From: Sweltsa coloradensis
Lineage: Eukaryota > Arthropoda > Insecta > Plecoptera > Chloroperlidae
DNA: 64,000 nucleotides
NCBI GenBank assembly: GCA_024449915.1
Contig: JAMZAV010005044.1
Coordinates: forward strand, 1 to 64,000
Direction of reading: 5' to 3'
Shown: positions 55,349 through 64,000 of the stretch, piece by piece
Layout of the letters: each line of letters starts with the position of its first letter
How positions within the stretch are numbered: position 1 is the stretch's first letter
The notes under the pieces: generated by a model
The model's database searches: none
Told to the model about the DNA's origin: nothing
The model's input: only the letters and a program-made list of their open reading frames with translations
Position numbers and translations under genes: made by a program

Positions 55349-55569
55349 GGGGCGAGTTGCTCCACTTCGAAGCGCTGGGGGCGCTTCGCTCTTTGGGGGC
55401 GTGGGTCCCGGAATGGGAGCTAGCTAGAGCTTTCGGGCGGTACTGGCGCGCCTGCAGGGACTTCAGGCGGGAGTATGGCCTCCACCCCGAGGACAGCTAC
55501 TTTGGGGTCGGGGACGCTCCGTGGCTGGAGCCACGTTTAGTTTATGCGTACGGTCTTGGAGACTTGTAA
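55171..55569 (+). CDS. Accessory protein of unknown function near the env gene
   Basis: An open frame of about 130 residues. It reads EQIVGWVILRTPEGDEELTA, then VGWRRVMDAVEEVVHDKLED, CWGELLHFEALGALRSLGAW, ARAFGRYWRACRDFRREYGL and DSYFGVGDAPWLEPRLVYAY, ending GLGDL. The composition is ordered, rich in Trp/Tyr/Arg and acidic residues. There is no signal peptide, membrane helix or zinc motif. Codon use is clean and GC-rich compared with surrounding AT-rich DNA, so it was under coding constraint. Its true start is the ATG at 54,649, now separated by the insertion. It sits about 350 bp upstream of the envelope gene on the same strand. It may be a gag-like or regulatory protein of the same retroelement. 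No family recognised. Confidence 0.55.
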   Translation, partial: EQIVGWVILRTPEGDEELTAVGWRRVMDAVEEVVHDKLEDPVEMWDEYSIYWQYRRIVCWGELLHFEALGALRSLGAWVPEWELARAFGRYWRACRDFRREYGLHPEDSYFGVGDAPWLEPRLVYAYGLGDL

Positions 55570-55708
55570 GGGGGAAAAAAAAAAAAAGAAAAGAAAAGAA
55601 AAAAAAGGGATACGACAGAGCTCAGTTTTTTTTTTTTACTTCATTTTTTTTTGGTTTTCTTTCGCTTGCTTGGGTTTCTTGTTTCGGTTTTTTTTTGGTC
55701 GGGGAGGG

Positions 55709-55768
55709 GGTTAAAATTTAAGGGAACTAAATTTTCGGAAGGTTAAAATTTAAGGGAACTAAATTTAA
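55709..55768 (+). repeat. Doubled 27-bp A/T block before a purine tract
   Basis: GGTTAAAATTTAAGGGAACT then AAATTT occurs at 55,709 and 55,741. It is followed by AAGGGGGGATATTTGTGAAA, which resembles a polypurine tract and the start of an LTR. Confidence 0.7.
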
Positions 55769-55795
55769 GGGGGGATATTTGTGAAAGAGCTGGTT

Positions 55796-55800
<5 letters not shown>

Positions 55801-55841
<41 letters not shown>
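55801..55841 (+). repeat. Poly-A tract, about 41 bases
   Basis: A pure A-run just upstream of the envelope gene. It could be a retroposed tail or a homopolymer expansion. The length may be unreliable. Confidence 0.95.
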
Positions 55842-55843
<2 letters not shown>

Positions 55844-55872
55844 AGTAGTGAGTGGAGAGTATAAAGTTCTGC

Positions 55873-55884
55873 CTGTCCTTGCAG
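55873..55884 (+). promoter_or_regulatory. Candidate splice acceptor for the envelope mRNA
   Basis: CTGTCCTTGCAG followed by GTAGCGGG, 35 bases before the likely envelope ATG at 55,919. Envelope genes of LTR retroelements are normally expressed from a spliced subgenomic RNA. Confidence 0.45.
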
Positions 55885-55918
55885 GTAGCGGGTCAGTGTG
55901 AGTGTCGTCCTCAGTGCT

Positions 55919-58029
55919 ATGGCGCCACAGTGGTTGTGTTCTGTCTTGTGCTTCATACTGTTCATCGCCTTCTCGGGATTATTTGGATTACCTACATTGG
56001 TGAGTACGTCATCTTCTTCACCGTTCATCCATGTGAAACAGGATAGCGTGGAACCTGGGGTGGAGGTAATGTCCGGAGTATTTTGGCAGAATGTAGAGGA
56101 CGCGCTAGTATATGAGTCCACGGTGCCTATTTCATTTTCCGCCCCTTGGCCTCAGGTCGTTCAGTCAAATTTTGACACTGAAGCCGTAGTAGAAGCGGCA
56201 TGTCCCGATAATGTTACCCAGGATAACGATTGTGAGGTGCTGCGGCTGTTCTCTCACCTGGACAGCGTTTTAGATTCACAATTTGCAATGCTTGACGCAG
56301 GTACGGGTCAGGATGTGGCCGTCAACGTAACTGTGGATGCGGGGAGACGAACCCGAGGTCTTGATTTCTTAGGGGCCGCGGGTAAATGGTGTTGTAATTT
56401 GCTGACGCAGAAGGATGCTGAGGATATGTACCATACGCAGGAGGGGTTGAATCTTACGCTAGTAACGTAGATAGGGCCTTACATAAAACGCACGAGGAAT
56501 TGCGTAATTTGTCTTCGTCTCTGAAGGATTATTCCGAAACGCTATCAGGGGTGATAGTCTCGTCAAATCAGGCTAGGGCGAATTTGTCTAAGATATTCGA
56601 AAATTTCAAGGAAATCACTGTGCACGAGCTAGACTATGAAGGCAGGGTTATCCATGCAGCGTTGCTTCTTTTGTTACACCAAGCAAACAATCAAGTTAAA
56701 GCTCTAGAGCAAGTTTTTCGATTAGAATTGCTTAATAGTTGTAGGCTGGGTCGGATACCAGGGGCGCTAATACCTCCGTCGGTGCTGATTGATGATCTCG
56801 TGGCTTTGAAAAAGAAACTTTGGAAAGACGGTAAAGAGTTGGTATTGGAACCTTCGAAAATTTCGCAATATTATAAGTTGGATTTGGCGACTTGTTTGGT
56901 GGCGGACGATGTAGTTTTAGTGACGGTTCGTGTCCCGATACGGTCTCAGGGGATGAGGTGGCGCTTGTTCCAACCTCAGCCAATAGTCTTCGCATGGGAG
57001 AACCAGTCTTGTGTGATTAGGGCAGAACCAACTGTCTTTGCGGTTTCTGGTTTACTGTTGACGGAAATATCGGGGAATTCCCTGCGGCATTGTCAGCCTC
57101 ATGTAAACTCGCTCTGTTTGCTACCAAGAGCAGTGTCAAGTAACAGCGACCGTCTTTCAGGGTCATGTTTACGTCACTTATTTTTAGGGGCTAAGAACGA
57201 AGACCTCCATAAAGTTTGTTCGTTCCAATGCACTGAGGATAGGAGCGTACAACTCACGGAGCTAGGGTTGGAGACTTACGCTCTTACCCATGCAAAGGGG
57301 GTGCTTCGGTTCGACTGTAGGGTGCGGAGTCCAGTCGAGATTCCCATTCCGGACCTAGCAGTGGTGGGGTCGCTTCGTCTATCTATACCCTGTGATTGCC
57401 GGACATTACTGAACGGAAGGCTCTTGGTTAGAGAATTGTACCCGTGTGATGCGAAGGGGGTCATGGGGGTCAGCATGACCCATATTTTACCTAATGGTTG
57501 GGCTAGAGCTAATCTAACGGAAGGGAATAGGGTATCAATGTCGTCGAGGTCGGTTTTCGAGAATGTGACTAGTTTCCTAGACTCTGATTGGATGCAACGG
57601 GTCCCACATCTGAATATTTCTGTTCCTAAAGAGATGGGTGCATTAGATCCGGGTTTCCTGTCGAATTTCAATTGGGATACCTTCAACAATGTTGTATTGC
57701 ATGGGTCGGCAGTCGATTTTGTGTCTTGGATTGTGGCCGTGGTGGTCTTAGTTATTGTGTTTAGAAACCCCCATTTAATTGGGCTATGTGCGGTTAGACC
57801 GGCACAGGCGGACACCCTTAGCCCACCTAAAATTGAGTTTTTTGAGGTTATGACTGGAATGATGATTGGAACAGTTCTGATCGGGGTGATTTTTATTTGC
57901 GTTAAGCTGTGTTGCTGTAGACGTCGTAGGTGTTGCTCTAAGCGCCCAAAAACCAACCCACCCTGGTATCACAGACAAGGAAAGACGAGGGGGACAACCG
58001 ACATTGCCTTGGGCGACAGAGTTTGTTAG
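55919..58029 (+). pseudogene. env: F-like (baculovirus F / errantivirus Env type) envelope gene, one frameshift
   Basis: A class I fusion glycoprotein gene of an endogenous retroelement. The first frame starts at ATG 55,919 (MAPQW) with a signal peptide (CSVLCFILFIAFSGLFG). It has a Cys-containing F2-like part with NVT sites, then a furin-type site RRTR (codons from about 56,345), immediately followed by GLDFLGAAGKWCC, the fusion-peptide position. This frame ends at 56,470. The rest continues in another frame, open from about 56,440 and annotated from 56,500 to 58,029. It has heptad helices, the RIPGALIPPSVL motif, QYYKLDL, VRVPI, and a Cys-rich middle (CLRHLFLGA, CSFQCTEDRS). Hydrophobic segments are at about residues 410-425 and 453-472 (MMIGTVLIGVIFICVKL), followed by a Cys/Arg-rich tail. 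The ancestor was presumably a virion surface protein. The copy is broken by a single indel near 56,440-56,470, so decay is recent or the break is an assembly error. No RT or integrase lies next to it. Confidence 0.75.
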
Positions 58030-58229
58030 ATTGCTCGCCAGCTGTGCCTAATACTGTAGCTGTCACGATTGACGAGGGCGTTCAGGTTCCTATTGGTAAC
58101 ACGGAGGCCGCATTGTACTGTGAGCCCGTCCTTCATGCTCATTCTGGGGGGGCAGGGAAGCCCAATGACGTACAGGAAGCTAGTCATGTGAAGGTTCAAC
58201 CACCCAAGAGGTATATTGTTTGGACGTAA
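58023..58229 (+). pseudogene. Possible continuation of the envelope cytoplasmic tail in another frame
   Basis: Overlaps the end of the envelope frame by seven bases and stays open for 68 codons. It is Pro/Val-rich (VAVTIDEGVQVPIGNTEA), ending PPKRYIVWT. It might be the original C-terminus after an indel, or chance. Confidence 0.3.
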
Positions 58230-59400
58230 TCATTGGTCTTTAATCTGGATGTACAAGCAAAGATTTCATTTCTTGTGTTTACAATGACAATGGGAGGTAC
58301 AAGCCTCGTGCGGGGTAGGCACCTGGGTAGGGAACAGCTGGTTCAGTTTACCTAGGCCTGTGCTGAAGTGACAAGCGACTACACTGTTGTGACATGCTTT
58401 CATTTCTTTGTTTTGTTTACATTATTTTGCTGACTAATAGTTGTCTTGTACTGTGGTAAATGAAATGCAATAAGCAAAAATGTTGTGTAAAGGATTCAAC
58501 TAGTTTTTTTTGTGGATTTATTTGTGAATAATTTTATAATTTAAGCATTTTAATTGCATTTCTCTTTCACTTCATTTATTGTGGTAAACAAAACAAAGAA
58601 TATTTTTTTTTATTTTTACCTGTCGGCAGCATCTTATTTGTTGATTTTAATGGTTAAATTAAAAGTGTCACTGATTCTTAAAATGGAGAATAACTTTTTG
58701 CTTACTAATGGCTATTTTAAAATGCTATAAGTTTTTTGTGTTTGATTTCCTATTTCACTCCGTAGAGATTTGTCAAGGAAAGTTATAAATTGTAAAATAT
58801 GCTTAGTTGCAAATTTCTTCACTGGCGTACTTTTGCTGCCGTCAAGGTCAGTCCTCTTATGTTGATGTTGTGGTTTGAAAAGCTGACGCGTACCGTTTCT
58901 GCTGTTTATTATTTATGTTACAGTGGTCACGTGGATTGAGGGGAGGACTTGTACCTACCAAGCTGCAAGTGCCAGCTTCACTGATGGCGGAGCCCGTTGA
59001 CTGTGGGGCTTCCGGACATCGACACTGTCGAGAGCGTTCTGTAATTTCTTTTTTTTTAATAGTCTAGAGGTTTACAGGAGCCTCGGTATTAGATATATTT
59101 TTTTTGAATCTTATTATACAGGGAATTATGACAGTTTGACTTAATTGCATGACCATTGTTTTCTTTTTGGATTTTACGCACAGACACATACCTTGCGTGC
59201 TATATTTATGTCTTCGGTTTTCTCTACGCACAGACTCAGGTACCAAAGGGAAAAATACGTTTAATTAGAGCTTTGCATAGGAAGTCTTACTGTCGTCGAG
59301 TCACTTATTTTAAGTAGATCCTGATGTATTCTGAACAGGTAAGTTCGTGCATTTATCCTTTGGGGGGAACGTGGACAGTTTTTTTTTGTTTGGGAGGGGG
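58230..59400. other. No gene recognised
   Basis: T-rich sequence between the envelope gene and the purine-rich repeat. No frames or repeats of note. Confidence 0.5.
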
Positions 59401-59448
59401 GAATTAGTTATGTTGCATTTCTTGGGGGTTGGATTTTCAGTGTGGACT

Positions 59449-59570
59449 CTGAAGGAAGAGGACATCATTTCAAGAGGACGAAGGAAGAGGATATCATTTC
59501 AAGAGGACAAAGGAAGAGGACATCGTTTCAAGAGGATAAAGGAAGAGGGCATAACCACAAGAGGACACGG
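59449..59570 (+). repeat. Purine-rich 30-bp tandem repeat
   Basis: GGAAGAGGACATCATTTCAA plus GAGGACGAA is repeated about four times with drift. Frames through it (RGHHFKRT/EDIISRG) are repeat-derived. Confidence 0.9.
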
Positions 59571-59820
59571 GGAGGGAGACGACATCGCCAGAAGACTCTT
59601 CAGCCATGTTTACCGGGTTACAAAGTAATTTGCACTCTGGAGAGGACGAACGAAATGTACCTAGGCATATGTGCTTTCCACACATCAGCGGATGACGGAG
59701 AACTCTGGATTAACGGTCACCCGACCCCCAATCCCTCGGGCGGGGGCAGAGGAAAGTTATAAGTCAACACGCGTTCTCAAACTACCAGCAACCCAGGTCA
59801 CGGGGACGTGCCCTTGAGTA

Positions 59821-60068
59821 GGGGGGGGGCATGTCATGTATTAGGGTTAGGACCCTAGTACATGTGTCTACTTGATCGGGAGGGATGTCGCAATCTTGCT
59901 TGACGTCATTTACGCCGGATGTTACCCAGGTCAACGGCTGAGTATTGTTCAACTTAGGAAGTTGCCTAGACCCTATCTCAGCGTTTACTCGGGCTATTTC
60001 TCAATAAACACGAGCGTGGATTGTTCCAAGCATTGACCTGCGTCCTGTCGTCGTCAGTTATTTCGTCA
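59821..60068 (+). mobile_element. Polypurine tract and candidate 3' LTR
   Basis: A G9 tract (59,821-59,829) then TGTCATGTATTAGGG starts a 237-bp block that ends TTATTTCGTCA at 60,068. It thus has TG...CA ends, with an AATAAA signal at 60,003-60,008 and a T-rich end. No matching second LTR was found in the window. It could close the env-bearing element, since it lies downstream of it on the same strand. Confidence 0.4.
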
Positions 60069-60069
60069 T

Positions 60070-61245
60070 GTAATTAAGCGATCCGAAGTTGGACTTTGAT
60101 CGGCAATTACCTCGTAGACACGGGCCTCTAATGGTCCGGTGGGGGGGATGCAGCACCAGAGAGAACCTTCGCTGATTGGCGGAGAGCGAACCACGTGGGT
60201 GTCGAGTGCATTAGGAAGCACCGACTGGGGAGCGTCACGGAAGACGGTCGGGGAGTCGAACAAGCGCTATAATTGAAGAAGGTTGTCCGAATGTGTGCGT
60301 GATTAAGAGAGTTGAGCCAGGGCAATAACAGTGGAAGGTCGAGCCAATGTTTACGTGATCAAGGGAGACGTGAGTGAGCGTGGAACCCACATGGATTTAG
60401 CCATCTGAAGAGGCGAAGCAAGAAGACACCAGGAACCGTTCCGGGAACTACGAGGGAACCGCTGAACACTCATCCAGGATCCAGGATAGCCCAGCAGTCC
60501 ACCATTCCACTCAGAGTCCAGGGGAACCTTCCAGTAAGTCACTATGTCACTAAATAATCAGTCAGGCTTGTAATCATGGGGATAACTGAACCACGTTCCA
60601 CCAGGGCCTAATGCAGGGACTATTACCTAAATAGGACAGAAATAGGATTGTTTTCTTATCTAAAATACAGATGCTCTCTTACGTTGAAACCATGGCTTGT
60701 CAATGTGTGAACCCCAATCCCAAAACACCCACCTAATACCCATCAAACATCGATTCCGGTCAATGATTAGCTAACTAGGACTCAAGAGTACCCATACGCC
60801 CCCACTTAAACACTCATTTGGCGAACACCACCCTAGCCAAAGGGCCTAACTAGCTAAGCATGACAATATCTTAAAATGTGTACCTACGGAAAATATAGGC
60901 CTAAGGAGAATGCATTGCCTAAAATAGCATAACCTACTTACTAGATAAGGTAGATAAGGTTTTTGAGAACTATTATTCTTTAAACAGTTTAGATCAAATA
61001 TAGCCATTTTAGATCAAATATAACCTTTCTTTAGATTTATTTAAGAGATTGAACCTCCTCAACAAGCTTGCATTTATGGGCAAGTGGTCATTCATAAATA
61101 AAGCCACTCATTTTTGGGGGAGAGGTGATTTTTTTAAACTATTTATACCGGGACTCACCATAAGTGATAGGGGGGGGGGGGGGCCTTGCGGAGAAATGGA
61201 GAACCATATATTGTGATACATTGATTATTTTTTAGTTGAAGTGAG
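60070..61245. other. No gene recognised
   Basis: Contains TGTGAACCCCAATCCCA at about 60,703, also present at about 42,628. A poly-G run of about 14 lies near 61,171. ATTTTAGATCAAATATA is doubled near 60,985-61,020. Confidence 0.45.
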
Positions 61246-61740
61246 GAAATGTATGGTGTACGTTATAGACGGCTAATCGCAGATGGCGACAGTAGTGTCT
61301 ACAGCAGCATTATTTCCAGAAGGCCTTACAGTAATATGACTGGTGAGAAAGTAGAATGCTGCAACCACCTCTACTGTAACTTTTGCGAAAAGTTAAGGCA
61401 ATTCCCAATGACACTTTGTTTCAAGACGTACGTTTAAGACGAAGTCTAGATGGGAAAATTCTCAAATTCCGCAGGGCGATTACTAGTGCGTTAAAGTTCA
61501 GAAAAAGTCAAGATGACATTACATTCAATGATGCGTTGTGTTTATTAAAATAAGATATCTCAAATATTCTGTATCACATTTTCGGCCAACCTTCTGTAAA
61601 GGGACAAAGAAGAACGGACATAACTTGATTCCCAGTCTAGAAAAAATTGGCATCATACACAGAATTAATAAGGACATCACACGCCTCATTGACAATGCCC
61701 GCAGCCTACTAATAGCCACAAGAAAAACAGAGTAATATCT
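61246..61740 (+). pseudogene. MULE-like ('GDGDSSVY' family) transposase relic
   Basis: The first frame reads VRYRRLIADGDSSVYSSIIS, then KVECCNHLYCNFCEKL. This matches a family of invertebrate transposase-like proteins with 'yr.lIgDGDSSVy' and 'vEC.NH...n.c.kL' signatures, probably MULE-type. After stops the homology continues with LDGKILKFRRAITSALKFRK-like sequence, then LIPSLEKIGIIHRIN and DNARSLLIATR. Broken by at least three stops or shifts. Confidence 0.6.
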
Positions 61741-61779
61741 CAGAATCCAGACAAGGACTATGGCCTAAATGTAAGCCAA

Positions 61780-62790
61780 CCTGATATGACAGAAGATCTT
61801 TTCAAAATTTCCAGCCAGGATTTGTTGGAAAAATTGAAGAAAACCCCCAAAGTAAGAAATAATGTAGAACGTAGTGGTACTTCATCTGTTTCAGGTGATC
61901 GCCGGAAAATAAAAAAAATAATAGGGAAACATATGGTGTGGGTGGACGGTACCCGAAATTGGGTGATAGAATTGAAGCAAAATTTGTGGGGAAGGGCCAC
62001 GAAACGCTCTATGGGCAACTTTATAATAAGGTAATGTTCGAGTATCGTTTAAGGAAAGCGCGCCTACAAGCAAGCGACACCCTCGCAACAAAGCTAGAAG
62101 CAGATGACCCGGACAACAGCCAACAGCCCAGCCAAATGTCACTCCCACTAATGAAAGAAGGAGAAAAGAAATCAAGATTTGTATGGCTGTGTTGCATGGC
62201 AACCCGACACATTTCCTGAAGGGGAGACATCTGCCTCTAGGGGGAAACGAGACTATTGCTCCTCAATTTCCACAACTCTCATTTGCCGGCAAATGAGTCG
62301 TTAACAGATAATATGATGAAAAGGACATAGGTTGCGCAGAGGATATATATTAACGCCACACCGTCACCACCTGTTGTGTCGGCATCTCTTTTCAAAGTGG
62401 TGACTGAAGGCATAGAATGTCCACCGACCATTTGCATTGAGGGATCTTCTTCACATACCATTGTAGATGGACAGGCTGTAGTATTGGTCTTGGGTAAACC
62501 TGCAAAACCAAATTATTTCGGTGACCTCGCCACTTGCCTCACAGAGAGAATCCAAAATATAGCATTACCTTACAGAAGGGCACACGTATTGTTTGACGGA
62601 TACCGTGGGAAGTCTTATCAAATCCGGTACTAGCAGCAAGCGTACAAAAGGTTCCGCTGCTATTCGAAGAATCATTCGTCATTCGTAAGTACCCTTGCCA
62701 AAAGATTGGAGAACTTCATGACTCTTGGGGAAAAGAAGGCTGATCTAGCCAGTTTTCTCCAATCTCCAGTGCACACCACACATCTTCAGG
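61780..62790 (+). pseudogene. Second copy-type relic of the 'RVDIV/VFDRYR' transposase-like family
   Basis: The strongest part is 62,376-62,790: LGKPAKPNYFGDLATCLTER, YRRAHVLFDGYRGKSYQI, then GTSSKRTKGSAAIRRIIRHS, VPLPKDW-like and KKADLASFLQ. These correspond to the 'V.FDrYr..SiK..tR' and 'vpLP.nW..fL...NKadL..fL' blocks of the family seen at 47.9-49.3 kb or a close relative. Upstream frames (61,786-62,219) are open but unassigned. Several stops. Confidence 0.5.
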
Positions 62791-62904
62791 AGTAGTCTAA
62801 TTAGTTTGTAATGTTGCAATTGTTTTAGTGCTGCCGTAGCTTATAGAGACAGCGAAGGGCTCGTGTTTTGCCACCTTCGTTCTAACACGTACTATCTGCG
62901 AGGA

Positions 62905-63790
62905 GTGGTCCGTGTTGGGGCCATTGTTTTTTGTGATATACATGATGGATCTACCTTTGTGTGTTTCATCTAAGATTGAAATGTATGCGGATGACTGTAC
63001 CCTATATCGCCCAGTGACAAACAACGAAGATATGGTGACGCTGCAAGAAGATCTGGACTCAGTTTCTCGATGGTGTACTGAAAATCAGATGAAACTCAAC
63101 GGTAAAAAATGCACCCTACTAGTTTTAACCCGGGCTACCAAACCTTTTAATAGCAGATACGTCATTCAAGGAGAAACTCTTCAATCAACCAAATCAATTA
63201 AATTGTTAGGTATTACCATAACAAGGGATTTGTCTTGGAACCTTCACATGAAATCATACGCGCTAAATGTTCAAAGTTAATAGGATTCATCCACAGAAAT
63301 TTAAATGCTAGCCAACAAAGGGTGCGCAGAATAGCGTATCTGGCGCTTGTGAGGCCAGTTTTGGTGTATGGAGCGCCTGCCTGGCACCCGACCACAGCAA
63401 CAAACATACACAAATTAGAAGTTATGCAAAACAGGGCTACAAAAATGGTATACGGATATAGGACAGAGCTTAGTACGCAAGAAAGAAGAGACAGTCTAAA
63501 TATACCTAGCATTGAAGGTTTTTTCTCAAGGTGTGACATTCTGTTCCTACATAAGGGCATGAGTAGACAAATTGATCTGGATCCTCTCGAACGACTATCG
63601 CTGGACTACAGGGGAGTTCACCTGGGGCGAGGACCCAGACAAGGAGCTATGCTCCGGCCATCTCGTCCAACACAGGGTTCTATCAAAAACTCCATTTTTC
63701 CACCGTGCCTCGCGGATTTGGAACTCTCTCCCTACTGAAATTAAAAAATTGACTGGCAGTGAATTTTAAAAGGGCTATATGTAGAACTTT
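62905..63790 (+). pseudogene. LINE reverse transcriptase C-terminal half (CR1/L2-like)
   Basis: Starts just after the 'QGS' box: VLGPLFFVIYMMDLPL, then MYADDCTLYRPV (catalytic YADD), TLQEDLDSVSRWCTENQMKL, KLLGITITRDLSWNLHM. After a shift near 63,260 come LIGFIHRNLNASQQRVRRIA, LVRPVLVYGAPAWHP and MQNRATKMVYGY. After another shift near 63,680, SRIWNSLPTEIKKL leads to the stop. 5'-truncated, with two frameshifts. The 3' UTR is AT-rich with no obvious tail before the window edge. Confidence 0.8.
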
Positions 63791-64000
63791 TAAGTAGGTT
63801 CAACGTGAACCTGGAAGGATAGTTTTTTGAATGTGTGGGTACCGCAATTCTATTAAAAATTGTAATTTTTCTTATTACTTAACTAACACTATCAATTTAA
63901 CCGTTTGTATTTTTTTCCCTCTCATCATTTTCATTAGGAACTATTTTTTATGTTATTACTCATATCAACCATATAATCATTGTATTACACATGTATCTAG

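Noticed and set aside
57276..57956. 226-residue minus-strand ORF
   Set aside because: It is antisense to the envelope gene and shows no domain.
38841..60068. One giant provirus from the 39 kb gag to the 56 kb envelope and 59.8 kb LTR
   Set aside because: Same strand and attractive, but no RT, integrase or matching 5' LTR was found, and an independent DNA transposon (46.8-51.0 kb) lies between. Linkage is not supported.

Overview
The window is eukaryotic, AT-rich animal DNA. It is dominated by transposable elements in various states of decay, with one clear fragment of a host gene family. Four things suggest an arthropod, possibly a crustacean: Jockey-clade LINE proteins, baculovirus-F-like envelope genes, MADF and Myb/SANT transposon proteins, and a spliced extracellular immunoglobulin-domain locus with phase-1 exons. 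That assignment is inference; no rRNA, mitochondrial or conserved housekeeping gene was seen. The octamer TAGGCCTA and its variants are scattered throughout and look like a genome-wide signature.

Layout. 1-606 is a broken F-like envelope relic on the minus strand, ending at a long AGT/GGT microsatellite. 1.2-2.8 kb holds dispersed repeats and a perfect-looking foldback element. 3.0-3.7 kb is a coiled-coil ORF. 4.1-5.1 kb is a LINE 3' end. 5.47-9.07 kb is a Jockey LINE whose RT segment is inverted relative to its ORF1 and endonuclease. 10-14.3 kb carries Myb/SANT and MADF pieces of Harbinger-type elements. 15.8-19.4 kb is a dead Copia element with its tRNA-iMet half-molecule primer site and LTR. 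19.67-23.2 kb contains exons of an Ig-domain membrane protein. 20.8-31.6 kb is a mosaic of LINE tails, a piggyBac-type MITE, a dead Gypsy gag/protease and an interrupted foldback copy. 32.4-33.5 kb has LINE ORF1 esterase and Harbinger transposase relics.

33,855-37,740 is a well-delimited DNA transposon. It has 12-bp terminal inverted repeats, seven TGTAACATCCGTTACA-type sites near its ends, and a long DDE-like transposase gene of a family I cannot name, interrupted by two frameshifts. 38.8-41.4 kb is a Gypsy-like gag/protease with frame breaks at G-runs. 42.8-43.9 kb is a strange repeat-rich ORF packed with GTGAACA/TGTTCAC. 46.0-46.3 kb is another gag scrap. 46.78-51.0 kb is a long-TIR DNA element with a decayed transposase-like gene and a nested MITE.

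54.0-60.1 kb holds an unknown accessory ORF split by a LINE-tail insertion with a 178-bp flanking duplication. After it come a nearly complete F-like envelope gene (signal peptide, furin site, fusion-peptide-like segment, transmembrane segment, one frameshift) and a candidate LTR. 61.2-63.8 kb has a MULE-like transposase relic, a second transposase-family relic and a LINE RT end.

Most coding segments are mobile-element genes that once worked within their own elements. The items most worth pursuing are the 33.9-37.7 kb transposon, the envelope locus with its accessory ORF, and the long-TIR element.
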